Assembly: GCA_041395945.1 (NCBI GenBank)
Contig: JAWKZN010000001.1
Location: forward strand, 3,568,426 to 3,632,425
Reading direction: 5' to 3'
Length of the DNA stretch: 64,000 nucleotides
Origin: Pseudomonadales bacterium
GTDB lineage: Bacteria > Pseudomonadota > Gammaproteobacteria > Pseudomonadales > Azotimanducaceae
Positions within the stretch are counted from its first letter, which is position 1. Each line of letters opens with the position of its first letter. The position numbers and the translations under genes were made by a program. Below the pieces are notes generated by a model. The model was given only the letters and a program-made list of their open reading frames with translations, searched no databases and was not told the origin of the DNA. This document shows positions 17,721 to 26,034 of the stretch, one piece after another.

Positions 17721-18812
17721 ATGTTGCCCAGAAAATCATTCGCCATGGTGCAGACGGGCGTTCGAATCCTCGAACCCCGCGACATCGAGATCCCGGACAT
17801 CGACGCGTTCAGCGCCATCCTCGAGCTTGAAGCTTGCGGTATCTGCGGCAGCGACTATGAGCAGTATGAGGGGGCTCTGCGTACTCCCATGCCGGTGATA
17901 CCAGGACACGAACCTCTGGGCAGGATCGCTCGAATCGGGGATGTCGCGGCCGAGCGGTGGGGCGTGGACGTCGGCGACCGGGTGGCGGTAGAAACGATGC
18001 TGTCCTGCAGACACTGCTCCACCTGCTTCGATGGCCGCTATCACCTCTGCGAGAACCGTCGCATCTACTCGTACATCCCGCTGAGCGAGTCGCCCGGGCT
18101 CTGGGGCGGATACGCTCAGTACATGTATCTGCACGCTAACTCGGTGATTCATCGCATGGACCCATCGCTACCCGCCGAACTGGCGGTGATGTTCAATCCA
18201 TTGGGGGCCGGATTCCGCTGGGCGGTCGAACTGCCGAAAACGATGCCGGGCGAGAGCGTCGTCATCCTTGGGCCCGGCCAGCGCGGTCTGTCCTGCGTGA
18301 TTGCCTGCCGGGAAGTGGGGGCGGGAACGATCATCGTGACTGGACTCGCTGCCGACGCACGTAAGCTGGCGCTTGCCCGGGCCTTCGGTGCCGACCACAC
18401 TGTCGACGTCGACAACGAACCCGCCGTCGAGCGAGTCAGAGCCCTGACCGACGGCGGCGCCGACGTCGTGATCGACGTCTCGGCCTACGCGACCAAACCC
18501 GTCCGCGATGCTCTCGACATGGTCAAGCCGGGAGGCAGAATCGTGCTCGCCGGAGTGAAAGGTTTCCGGCCGGTGGATGATTTCGTTTCCGATCTAATCG
18601 TCATGAAGGAGATCACCATTCACGGCGCGATCGGGGTGACCTCCTCCGGCTACCGCAGTGCCATTCGGCTGATCGAGTCGGGCCGATCCCCCATCCAACA
18701 AATGCACACCCACGACTTCTCCCTGGAGAACGCGGATCTCGCGATCCGGACGCTTGCCCGGGAGGTGGAGAATGACGAATCCATTCATTCCTGCCTGATC
18801 CCCCCGAAATAG
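17721..18812 (+). CDS. Zinc-dependent alcohol dehydrogenase (MDR family)
   Basis: A 363-residue medium-chain dehydrogenase. The catalytic zinc region is ACGICGSD with GHE near residue 66. The structural zinc site has four Cys in CRHCSTCFDGRYHLC (about residues 95-109). The Rossmann motif is VVILGPGQRGLSCV, a slight variant of GxGxxG. GGAGGG lies about 8 bases before the ATG. It oxidises an alcohol with NAD(P)+; the substrate is not evident. It stands between the MarR regulator and a thioesterase and carries the best copy of the shared inverted repeat in its promoter. Confidence 0.9.
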   Translation: MLPRKSFAMVQTGVRILEPRDIEIPDIDAFSAILELEACGICGSDYEQYEGALRTPMPVIPGHEPLGRIARIGDVAAERWGVDVGDRVAVETMLSCRHCSTCFDGRYHLCENRRIYSYIPLSESPGLWGGYAQYMYLHANSVIHRMDPSLPAELAVMFNPLGAGFRWAVELPKTMPGESVVILGPGQRGLSCVIACREVGAGTIIVTGLAADARKLALARAFGADHTVDVDNEPAVERVRALTDGGADVVIDVSAYATKPVRDALDMVKPGGRIVLAGVKGFRPVDDFVSDLIVMKEITIHGAIGVTSSGYRSAIRLIESGRSPIQQMHTHDFSLENADLAIRTLAREVENDESIHSCLIPPK

Positions 18813-18865
18813 ACACGTTTCACCCAACCATTCCCCCGACCCATTCTCCAGATAAGGAGCAGATT

Positions 18866-19318
18866 GTGAACGATTACAGCATACCCGTTGCCGACGTACC
18901 CTTCAGCCAGAAGATCGCGGACGGCTTTCTGGCGAACCGTGGCGGCGCTGGCGGCTTGCACGAGTATCTCGGCTTCAGAATCACGGCGGCCGGACCGGGC
19001 ACCATGAGTGGAGAGCTCGACGTGCGCGAGGAACTGCTCACACCCTTCGGCAACATGCACGGCGGTGTTCTGTCGGCATTCTGCGACCACATGCTCGGAT
19101 GCGTCTGCTATCCGGCAATGAAGCCGGGGCAGTGGGCAGCAACTACAGAATTCAAGATCAACCTGACCGCCCCCGTCAGCAAAGGCACGGTCGGTGCCAC
19201 TGCCCGAATCATCAACATGAGCCGAACACTCGCCGTCGTCCACATTGCCGTGGTCAATGAAGGGCGTCTCGCCGCCGTCGCGCAAGGCAGCGTAACGATC
19301 CGCGATCCAAAGAAGTAA
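18866..19318 (+). CDS. PaaI-type hotdog thioesterase
   Basis: A 150-residue single-hotdog acyl-CoA thioesterase. The family core is TPFGNMHGGVLSAFCDHMLGC (about residues 52-72), in which HGG and the following acidic residue form the active site, followed by TTEFKINLTAPV. It starts with GTG, supported by AAGGAG about 8 bases upstream. It probably releases CoA from an aromatic or short acyl-CoA. It is 53 bases downstream of the alcohol dehydrogenase and probably co-transcribed with it. About 140 bases after its stop, the IS1380 element begins. Confidence 0.88.
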   Translation: MNDYSIPVADVPFSQKIADGFLANRGGAGGLHEYLGFRITAAGPGTMSGELDVREELLTPFGNMHGGVLSAFCDHMLGCVCYPAMKPGQWAATTEFKINLTAPVSKGTVGATARIINMSRTLAVVHIAVVNEGRLAAVAQGSVTIRDPKK

Positions 19319-19437
19319 CGTAAAGCGAAAGCAGCATAAGGTGCCGCGCGCCCGAGGCAACGAAAGCCGAGCCCCGGACGCGCAACCAGGTTCCGCGTGG
19401 AGGAAAGAGAGAGTTCTGGACCCAAACTGTCGCGACT

Positions 19438-19455
19438 TAGTAAGTACGCTTATTT
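19438..19455. promoter_or_regulatory. Candidate operator site C (TAGTAA-N6-TTATTT)
   Basis: TAGTAA GTACGC TTATTT, a copy of the site at 17671 with a partly decayed right arm. It ends one base before the CTAG flank of the IS1380 element. Whatever gene it once controlled is no longer directly downstream. Confidence 0.4.
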
Positions 19456-19487
19456 TCTAGCCCGGAAAACTCACCGCCCCTATGGAA

Positions 19488-19556
19488 ATAGGCCTCTCTC
19501 TGTTGCATAAAGTAAGAGCCGCCAAGCACTTACCCACAACAGAACGAGAGGCCTAT
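19488..19556 (+). promoter_or_regulatory. Leader hairpin that covers the transposase ribosome-binding site and start
   Basis: ATAGGCCTCTCTCTGTTG (19488-19505) pairs with CAACAGAACGAGAGGCCTAT (19537-19556), leaving only a 2-base bulge. The right arm contains the GAGAGG Shine-Dalgarno sequence and the first two bases of the ATG (19555). The loop contains AGCCGCCAAGCAC. In a transcript from outside the element the start would be masked. Confidence 0.65.
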
Positions 19557-20979
19557 GACGACAGAGTGTATTCCCTGCCAGTTGGAATTTCACGCGTTGG
19601 GAACGCGAGAAGTTGTGGGTCGCTTCGATGGCGGTCGCATCACTTCGGACGGCGGCGGACTGCTGCTACGCGAGGTTGATCACCGGCTCGGCTTATCGGA
19701 TCGGCTGGCTCGGTGCTTCACCGACTATCGCAATCCGAACAGCATCGAACACGGCGTGCTGTCGCTGGTCGCGCAGCGGGTTTACGGGTTGGCACTGGGC
19801 TACGAAGACCTCAACGATCACGACACACTGCGCGCCGATAGCGTGCTGGCGCTGCTGGTCGGTAAACGCGACCTGACGGGCGAAGACCGCGAGCGAGAAC
19901 GTGACAAAGGCAATCCGCTCGCTGGGTCGAGCACGCTGAACCGGCTGGAACTGACGACACCGGAATCGGCCAAGTCCGACCGCTACAAGAAGATCGCGGC
20001 CGATCCGAAGGCGTTCGATCGTCTGCTGGTGGATCTGTTCATCGAGTCCCACGACAAGCCGCCGCGCGAGATCTGGCTGGATCTGGATGCGACGGACGAT
20101 CCCCTGCACGGCAACCAGGAAGGGCGGTTCTTCCACGGCTACTACGGTTGTTACTGCTATCTGCCGCTGTACATCTTCTGCGGCGAGCACCTGCTGTGCG
20201 CGCGACTGCGGCCGTCGAATCAGGATGGTGCTACGGGCAGCGTCGAAGAGCTCGAGCGGATCGTTACGCAGATCCGTGCCCGCTGGCCGAAGACACGGAT
20301 CGTGATCCGCGGCGACTCCGGGTTCTGCCGCGAGGCGATCATGCGCTGGTGTGAGAAGAACCGGGTCAACTACTTGCTCGGCCTGGCCCGTAATGCGCGA
20401 CTGAATCGGGTCCTGGGCGAGGCGATGGAGGCGGCACGCATCGAGCATGCCCGCACCGGCCGGCCGGCCCGTCGCTTCCGTGACTTCCGCTATCGGACGC
20501 GCAAGTCCTGGTCCGCCGAACGGCGGGTGGTGGGCAAGGCGGAATACCTGCCGAACAAGGCCAACCCACGGTTCGTGGTGACAAACCTTCCGATCCGCCA
20601 GGCCGGTGCAAAGCGCCTCTATGAGAAGCTCTACTGCGTACGCGGTGAGATGGAGAACAGGATCAAGGAGCAGCAGTTGGGGTTGTTCGCCGATCGCACC
20701 AGCACTGCGACCCTGCGGGCCAATCAACTGCGCCTGTACTTCTCCTCCTTCGCCTACGTGCTGATGCACGGGTTGAGAAGGTTGGGGCTCGCCGGCACGC
20801 AGCACGCCAAGGCGCAGTGCACGACCATCCGGCTGAAGCTACTGAAGATCGGTGCGCGGGTGCGCATTACCGTGCGCAGGGTCTGGCTGTCGTTCTCTGA
20901 TGCCTATCCGTACGCCAGCGACTTCGCACAGATCCTGGCCAACCTCCGTCGTCATCCCGCCTGGCCGCCGCCCGGATAG
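19555..20979 (+). CDS. IS1380-family transposase
   Basis: A 474-residue DDE transposase. The N-terminal DGGRITSDGGGLLLREVD and LSLVAQRVYGLALGYEDLNDHD are typical of IS1380. The catalytic acidic residues are visible as WLDLDATDDPLHG (about residue 178), IRGDSGFCRE (about 261) and the YxxRGxxENxIKE region (YCVRGEMENRIKEQQ, about 361). The frame is uninterrupted and the element has both ends, so it may be active. The start is set by the GAGAGG Shine-Dalgarno sequence, which lies in the leader hairpin. Confidence 0.95.
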   Translation: MTTECIPCQLEFHALGTREVVGRFDGGRITSDGGGLLLREVDHRLGLSDRLARCFTDYRNPNSIEHGVLSLVAQRVYGLALGYEDLNDHDTLRADSVLALLVGKRDLTGEDRERERDKGNPLAGSSTLNRLELTTPESAKSDRYKKIAADPKAFDRLLVDLFIESHDKPPREIWLDLDATDDPLHGNQEGRFFHGYYGCYCYLPLYIFCGEHLLCARLRPSNQDGATGSVEELERIVTQIRARWPKTRIVIRGDSGFCREAIMRWCEKNRVNYLLGLARNARLNRVLGEAMEAARIEHARTGRPARRFRDFRYRTRKSWSAERRVVGKAEYLPNKANPRFVVTNLPIRQAGAKRLYEKLYCVRGEMENRIKEQQLGLFADRTSTATLRANQLRLYFSSFAYVLMHGLRRLGLAGTQHAKAQCTTIRLKLLKIGARVRITVRRVWLSFSDAYPYASDFAQILANLRRHPAWPPPG

Positions 20980-21382
20980 CCATTGCCGTGATTGCCGCGT
21001 TCGCTTGTCAGTATTTACGACTGACAGGGAGACCTACGCTCCGACGAATGCCAAAGTGCCTCCAGAGCCCGACTCAGACCTCGCGCAACGACGCAAAGGC
21101 CCTCGTCGGCGACCTAATCGGCCTATGGGCCCGCTCGAACCACCCGGTCCACGGCAAAATGAGCGCCGAAGGCGCGCTGAACTGAAATCGGTGAGCTAAG
21201 CGGGCTAGGTGGCTGTCGAGAGGAGGAACGCCTACTCCCTTTGCAACCATCTTTCGAGTGAGTGATCCTGGACGGAGGGCCTTGTGTACGGCCACTCACA
21301 TAGTACTACCCTCCATCCGACGGCCGCCCACCGGTGGTCGGTGGTACCTAACCACCGCCAACGCTCTCCTCGCCGATCGGCC

Positions 21383-22627
21383 TCAGTCCAGCCGCAGCCG
21401 TACCTTCAGGTGCTTGACGCCCCCGATGAATCCCGATCGCAGCCGCTCAGGCGGTTCGATGAGCTCAATCTCCCGCATTCGTGCGAGCAATGCTTTGAAG
21501 ATGGCCCGCAGCTCGTTGCGCGCCAGATGCGCGCCCAGACACAGGTGCTCACCGATGCCGAATCCGATCTGCGGATTCTTGTCGCGCCGAACGTCGAATC
21601 GCATCGGCTCGGAAAAAACGGTCTCATCGCGATTGGCAGAGGGGTAGAACAGCGTCAGGTGCTCGCCCGCCTTGATGGACACGTCGTGCAGGGTGACGTC
21701 GCGGTTCGGTGTACGGCAGAAGTGAATCACCGGACTGGTCCAGCGCACCATCTCTTCGACCAGCGAATCGAGCAGCTCGGGCTGCTTCTGCACCAGTTCG
21801 AGCTGGTCGCGATGCTCCATGAGCGCCAGCACGCCACCGCTCGTGGCATTTCTCGTCGTCTCGTTGCCTGCCGCGATCAGCAGAAACAAGTATGACAACA
21901 ACTCCAAGGGCGGAAGATACCGACCTTCGATCTTCGCGGTGGCCAGCACCGTCGTCAGGTCATCGCGCGGATGCTTGCGGCGGTCTTCGACGAAGTCGTT
22001 GCAATAGGCGAACACCTCCTCGATCGCGCGCTCCGCCAGTTGCCGACCGCTCGTTCCGTCCTCACGCCGAAACTCAGGGTCGTTCGCGCCGACGATCTCG
22101 TTCGTCCACCGGAAGAACTGGTCGCGATCCTCCTGCGGAAGCCCCATGAGCTCCGCGATGACGGCCAGCGGCAGGATCGCCGACACGCGCGTGACGAAAT
22201 CCATCTCCGTCTCGTCCGCCACGCTGTCAAGCAGAACCTCCGCGACGTGATCCAACCGGTGCTGATCCTCGTTCAACCGGCGCTTGGTGAAGTACCGGCT
22301 CATGAGCTGACGGTAGATACGATGGTCGGGCGGATCCATGTTCAATAGCGTCCGCACGCGTGAGATCAGGTCTTCCTCGGCCTCCGGCTGAACGGAGAGC
22401 AGTGGCGCGTTCTCGAACACGCTCGGCTGCTTGGAGATGTTGACTATGTCCTCGTAGCGGGTGACCGCATAGAAAGGAACCAGCTTCGGGTGCTTGCAGT
22501 AGGCGATGGGACGGTCGCGACGCAATTCGGCCCAGAACTCGTGGGGGTAGCCATTCTGCTGGTAATAGTCGGGATCGATGATCTCGATGGGAGCCGTCGG
22601 TGTCTGCATGTCGTCCTCCAGTGTCAT
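21383..22627 (-). CDS. Cytochrome P450 (bacterial class I)
   Basis: A 414-residue soluble P450. The oxygen-binding I-helix has AAGNETTRN, the K-helix has EMVRW (ExxR), and the heme loop is FGIGEHLCLGAHLAR with the thiolate Cys. LNMDPPDHRIYRQLMSRYF is the usual N-terminal landmark. The overall pattern is closest to bacterial families that hydroxylate terpenes, steroids and fatty acyl chains; a subfamily cannot be assigned by eye. Its ATG overlaps the ferredoxin stop (ATGA), so the two are translationally coupled. The IS1380 element lies beyond its 3' end. A 7-bp inverted repeat CGGTGGT-N5-ACCACCG at 21339-21357 may act as a terminator. Confidence 0.93.
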   Translation of the reverse strand: MTLEDDMQTPTAPIEIIDPDYYQQNGYPHEFWAELRRDRPIAYCKHPKLVPFYAVTRYEDIVNISKQPSVFENAPLLSVQPEAEEDLISRVRTLLNMDPPDHRIYRQLMSRYFTKRRLNEDQHRLDHVAEVLLDSVADETEMDFVTRVSAILPLAVIAELMGLPQEDRDQFFRWTNEIVGANDPEFRREDGTSGRQLAERAIEEVFAYCNDFVEDRRKHPRDDLTTVLATAKIEGRYLPPLELLSYLFLLIAAGNETTRNATSGGVLALMEHRDQLELVQKQPELLDSLVEEMVRWTSPVIHFCRTPNRDVTLHDVSIKAGEHLTLFYPSANRDETVFSEPMRFDVRRDKNPQIGFGIGEHLCLGAHLARNELRAIFKALLARMREIELIEPPERLRSGFIGGVKHLKVRLRLD

Positions 22628-22824
22628 TCGTCGGTCACGGTAATGGCGAGCCTTGGGCAGAGCTGGGCCGCCGCTTCCACCTTGGCCCGCAGTTCCTCAC
22701 CTGGATGCTCCTTCAGCAGCATCAGCTTGTCGTCGTCCGTGAGCTGAAACACCTCCGGGCATTCCATCACGCAGAGTGCGTTCGCTTCGCACAGCTCCAT
22801 ATCAACGATCACCTTCATGATCAT
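22624..22824 (-). CDS. Small ferredoxin, P450 redox partner ([3Fe-4S] type)
   Basis: A 66-residue ferredoxin. The cluster Cys pattern is C-x5-C-x3-C-P (CEANALCVMECPEVF) plus a later CP in QLCPRLAI. This matches the short P450-linked ferredoxins that usually hold a [3Fe-4S] cluster. It sits directly upstream of the P450 with overlapping stop and start, so it is almost certainly the electron donor. A ferredoxin reductase is not in the window. It is divergent from the IclR regulator, with a strong palindrome between them. Confidence 0.92.
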   Translation of the reverse strand: MIMKVIVDMELCEANALCVMECPEVFQLTDDDKLMLLKEHPGEELRAKVEAAAQLCPRLAITVTDE

Positions 22825-22848
22825 CTCCCTGATCCCATAAACCTGTTG

Positions 22849-22875
22849 TACTTTCGCACATATGTGTTAAAAGTA
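22849..22875. promoter_or_regulatory. Palindromic operator candidate between ferredoxin-P450 and the IclR operon
   Basis: A perfect 10-bp palindrome CACATATGTG (22857-22866) sits inside outer arms TACTTT and AAAGTA, giving a 27-bp near-symmetric site. It lies in the 99-base divergent gap between the ferredoxin start (22824) and the IclR start (22924). The size and place suit an IclR-type dimer or tetramer that controls both directions. Confidence 0.6.
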
Positions 22876-22923
22876 AAGCCGTTGCGTCAGCCGGCGATAT
22901 CCGCCCCCGGGAAGGAAGGAATC

Positions 22924-23688
22924 TTGCCACCGCCATCAGCCAACGTCGTCAAGTCCGCGGCACGTGTGCTGGAGATCTTCGAGCTCTTTGATGAGCTGCG
23001 CAGGCCAGTGTCGATCAACGAGGTCGCCGAACACCTCCGCTATCCGCATTCCAGCGCCGCCGCTCTGCTGCGTAGCCTGGAAAGTCTCGGTTACCTCGAG
23101 TACGACTCGACCGAGAAAGAGTTCTTTCCGAGCATCCGAATTTCGATGCTGGGACAATGGGTCGAGCATGAGAGTCTGCCGGTCAAGGCTGTGCAGAGGC
23201 TCATGCAGGAGCTGCTCGATGCCACGCAATGCACGGTCATCGCCGCCATCCGGTCCGGCGTGCACGTGCAGTACATCAAGGTCCTGCAGGGCACAACGGC
23301 CATCCGTTACCACGTCAAGCCGGGCACCCGAAGGCTGCTTCACGCCTCCACACTGGGTCGTGTGCTGCTAAGCCAGTACGACCCACCGGAAGCCGAACGC
23401 CTGCTCCAACAATCCATGGCCCGAGACCCGGACTGCAAGGCGTCACGCGATGACCTGCGGCGCGCGATCAAGCAGGCGCGAGAGCACGGCTTTGCCGTCT
23501 GCACAGGACTGATCGTACCCGGCGCCACCATGGTGGGCGTGCCGATGAACCTGGACCGGGGCGGCCGGCCCGCCGCCATCGGTCTCGCCGCGCCCGAAGA
23601 GTGGATCGCCACGAGGCGCCAGGAGCATCTCACCGTGCTTAGAAAGACGCTCGACCGATACGCTACGCCTGCGGAGAAGCGCGCGTGA
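22924..23688 (+). CDS. IclR family transcriptional regulator
   Basis: A 254-residue IclR protein. The N-terminal winged helix covers VKSAARVLEIFELFDELRRP...SINEVAEHLRYPHSSAAALLRSLESLGYL. The C-terminal ligand domain has RYHVKPGTRRLLHASTLGRVLLSQ and GLIVPGATMVGVPM. The likely start is a TTG at 22924, six bases after GGAAGGA; it gives the usual family length. The frame is open further upstream but antisense to the ferredoxin. Its stop overlaps the next start (GTGA), which makes it the first gene of the long catabolic operon and a probable autoregulator. Confidence 0.88.
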   Translation: MPPPSANVVKSAARVLEIFELFDELRRPVSINEVAEHLRYPHSSAAALLRSLESLGYLEYDSTEKEFFPSIRISMLGQWVEHESLPVKAVQRLMQELLDATQCTVIAAIRSGVHVQYIKVLQGTTAIRYHVKPGTRRLLHASTLGRVLLSQYDPPEAERLLQQSMARDPDCKASRDDLRRAIKQAREHGFAVCTGLIVPGATMVGVPMNLDRGGRPAAIGLAAPEEWIATRRQEHLTVLRKTLDRYATPAEKRA

Positions 23689-24875
23689 GCGCGCCCTCGA
23701 CCATCCCGGCCATGCCTCAACCGCGCATAGAGACGCGTCTGTGCCAGTTGCTGGGGATTCAGCACCCTATCGTGCTGGCCGGCATGCCCGGAGTCGCCGG
23801 CCCAGAACTCACTGCCGCCGTGTCCAATGCCGGCGGATTGGGAATGCTGGCTGTTCATGCTGGTACGCCGGACGAGCTTCGCGCCCTGATCCGCCGCACC
23901 CGCGAACTCACCGACAGACCGTTCGGCGTCTTCCTCACCCTGCCGGATTCCCGGCCCTACGGATTGCCGCGCCCCGGACAGCGTGCCCGCCTCCCCGCAG
24001 ACGAGCTGGTCGACTGTCTCGAATTCGCCGAATCCTTCATGGAGCAGCACGGTCTCGACCATCAGGACGAATCCGGACCGCCGGGCGTGATCCCACTATG
24101 CACGCCCGCATTTCTCGATGCCCACCTCCAGGTAGTGATCGAGGAACAGGTACCTGTCTTCGCTGCCGGCCTGGGAACGCCGCTTCCCGATCTCAAGGTA
24201 CTCCACGATCACGGAATCCTGGTGATCGCCCCGGCCGGAACTGTCCGGGACGCGGTGCAGCTGGCAACCGCCGGTGTCGACGTGGTCGTCGCTCAGGGCC
24301 ACGAGGCCGGCGGACCGAACGCACCGGTCGGTACCCTGCCGCTCGTCCCTCAAGTCGTCGACGCCCTCGGACCCGGACTGCCCGTGCTGGCCGGTGGCGG
24401 CATCGGTGACGGGCGCGGTGTCGCAGCCGCGTTGATGCTCGGTGCACAGGGCGCGTGGATCGGCACTGCATTTCTTGCGGCGCGCGAGGCCCGCCTGCCG
24501 GACTTTCAACGACGCGCGCTGATTGGTGCCGGCGACGACTCCACGGTCGTGACCCGATCCATCACCGGTCAGCCGCTGCGAACATTGCGCTCGCGCTGGA
24601 CCGACACGTGGGAGCGCACCGAGCTCGAGCCGCTCGCCGCACCCTACCAGGCCCGGATATCCGGCCCAGTGCTGGCAGCCGCCCTCAGCAGCGGCCGCGC
24701 GGACGTCCACCCGGGCACCGCAGGCCCGGCCGCCGGCTTTATCCGATGCATCCGGCCTACCGAAAATATACTCGCCGACCTGGTATCCGGCGCACGCGCG
24801 GCTCTCGATCGACCATTCGACGTCGGCGTTCACCCTACCCCCCTCGTTCAACAGCTTCGTAGGATACCCTCATGA
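23685..24875 (+). CDS. Nitronate monooxygenase / enoyl-reductase-like FMN protein
   Basis: A 396-residue FMN TIM-barrel protein of the 2-nitropropane dioxygenase family. HPIVLAGMPGVAGPEL opens the barrel. VAQGHEAGGPNAPVGT holds the catalytic-site His, and VLAGGGIGDGRGVAAALMLGAQGAWIGTAFLA binds the FMN phosphate. It starts with a GTG that overlaps the IclR stop. Family members oxidise alkyl nitronates, but many clustered with acyl-CoA enzymes have unknown substrates, so the name marks the family only. Confidence 0.87.
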   Translation: MSAPSTIPAMPQPRIETRLCQLLGIQHPIVLAGMPGVAGPELTAAVSNAGGLGMLAVHAGTPDELRALIRRTRELTDRPFGVFLTLPDSRPYGLPRPGQRARLPADELVDCLEFAESFMEQHGLDHQDESGPPGVIPLCTPAFLDAHLQVVIEEQVPVFAAGLGTPLPDLKVLHDHGILVIAPAGTVRDAVQLATAGVDVVVAQGHEAGGPNAPVGTLPLVPQVVDALGPGLPVLAGGGIGDGRGVAAALMLGAQGAWIGTAFLAAREARLPDFQRRALIGAGDDSTVVTRSITGQPLRTLRSRWTDTWERTELEPLAAPYQARISGPVLAAALSSGRADVHPGTAGPAAGFIRCIRPTENILADLVSGARAALDRPFDVGVHPTPLVQQLRRIPS

Positions 24876-25990
24876 ATTACCCCATCATCTCCGCGGACTC
24901 CCACATCACGGAAGCTCCGAACACGTATACCGACTACATCGACAAGCAATGGCGCGACAAGGCGCCGCGCATCGTGACGACCGAGAGTCAGGGCGACGTG
25001 TTCGTCATTGACGGCATGGAGCGCCCCATCGCGCTCGGCCTGGTCGCCGCCGCCGGCAAGGATCCCGACGACCTCGCCGAAGGCGGGGTTCGGTTCGACG
25101 ACCTGCATCGCGGAGGTTGGGATCCACACGCTCGGCTCGCCGAGCAGGATCAGGACGGCGTGGCGGCAGAAATCATCTACCCAACGGTCGGCATGATGCT
25201 GTGCAACCACAGCGACTTCGCCTACAAAGATGCCTGCTTCGCGGCCTACAACCGCTGGATTGCGGAATACTGTGCCACCCACCCGGCCCGTCTGCTGGGC
25301 TGCGGTCAATCGGCTGCGACGAACCCACAGCGCACGGTGGAAGATCTCCGGGAGATCAGGAGGTTGGGCCTGCGGGGGGTCATGCTTTCGGGAAACCCGG
25401 GGGAGAAAGACTTCGACGACCCGGTCTGGAACCCGGTCTGGGAGGCGGCCATCGAGCTCGGTCTGCCGGTGTCGTTTCACATTCTGACCATCCGGGGGTC
25501 GAGCCACTTCCGCGGTCCGCGCATCAACAGCTTCCTGTCCATCATCCGCGGCAACCAGGACATCATGGGGACGCTGATCTTCGGGGGCGTATTCGAACGT
25601 TACCCCGATCTGAAGGTCGTCTGCGTGGAAGCGGACGCAGGCTGGGTCCCCCACTACATGTATCGCATGGATCATGCGTACAAGCGACACCGCCGTTGGC
25701 TCGCGCCCGGCGTCACGCTGTCGAAGTTGCCGAGCGAGTTCTTTGCCGATCACATCTACACCACGTTCCAGGACGACTGGGTGGCCTTTCGCTCTGCCGA
25801 TCAGATGAACTGGCGCCGGCTGATGTGGGCCAACGACTTCCCCCACTCGGATTCGACCTGGCCTTGGTCACAGGAGATGCTGGCCGAGCACACGGCTCAG
25901 CTCACCGACGAGCAGAAACGCGCCATCCTGTGCGACAACGTCGCCCAACTATATGGCATCGACCTCGGCACGCTGCGAGCCGCGGCCTGA
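24872..25990 (+). CDS. Amidohydrolase-2 family protein, close paralogue of 5532-6638
   Basis: A 372-residue metal-dependent hydrolase or decarboxylase. Its motifs are ISADSHI, GDVFVIDGM, VSFHI, VCVEADAGWVPHYMYRMDHA and WANDFPHSDSTWPWS, nearly all shared with the protein at 5532-6638. It overlaps the upstream stop by four bases (ATGA). The paralogue in the first operon also lies beside thiolase-like and DUF35 genes, so both copies probably serve the same kind of step on related substrates. Confidence 0.87.
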   Translation: MNYPIISADSHITEAPNTYTDYIDKQWRDKAPRIVTTESQGDVFVIDGMERPIALGLVAAAGKDPDDLAEGGVRFDDLHRGGWDPHARLAEQDQDGVAAEIIYPTVGMMLCNHSDFAYKDACFAAYNRWIAEYCATHPARLLGCGQSAATNPQRTVEDLREIRRLGLRGVMLSGNPGEKDFDDPVWNPVWEAAIELGLPVSFHILTIRGSSHFRGPRINSFLSIIRGNQDIMGTLIFGGVFERYPDLKVVCVEADAGWVPHYMYRMDHAYKRHRRWLAPGVTLSKLPSEFFADHIYTTFQDDWVAFRSADQMNWRRLMWANDFPHSDSTWPWSQEMLAEHTAQLTDEQKRAILCDNVAQLYGIDLGTLRAAA

Positions 25991-26034
25991 GTCAGGGTCC
26001 GGTTCAGCCGATCGAAGACAACATTGGAGGACTG

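Larger units (their letters stand above)
19461..21204 (+). mobile_element. Intact IS1380-family insertion sequence
   Basis: A 1744-bp element around one transposase gene. The left end CCCGGAAAACTCACCG (19461-19476) and the right end CGGTGAGCTAAGCGGG (21189-21204) are imperfect inverted repeats with 12 of 16 positions matching. CTAG occurs directly outside both ends (19457-19460 and 21205-21208), which fits a 4-bp target duplication. Size, CC termini and duplication length agree with the IS1380 family. CTAG is palindromic, so it could instead be an extension of the repeats. The 209 bases between the transposase stop and the right end hold no recognisable gene. Confidence 0.88.

Noticed and set aside
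21209..21382. Possible gene fragment between the IS1380 right end and the P450 stop
   Set aside because: Short frames on both strands were read, but none matched a family I recognise; treated as non-coding.
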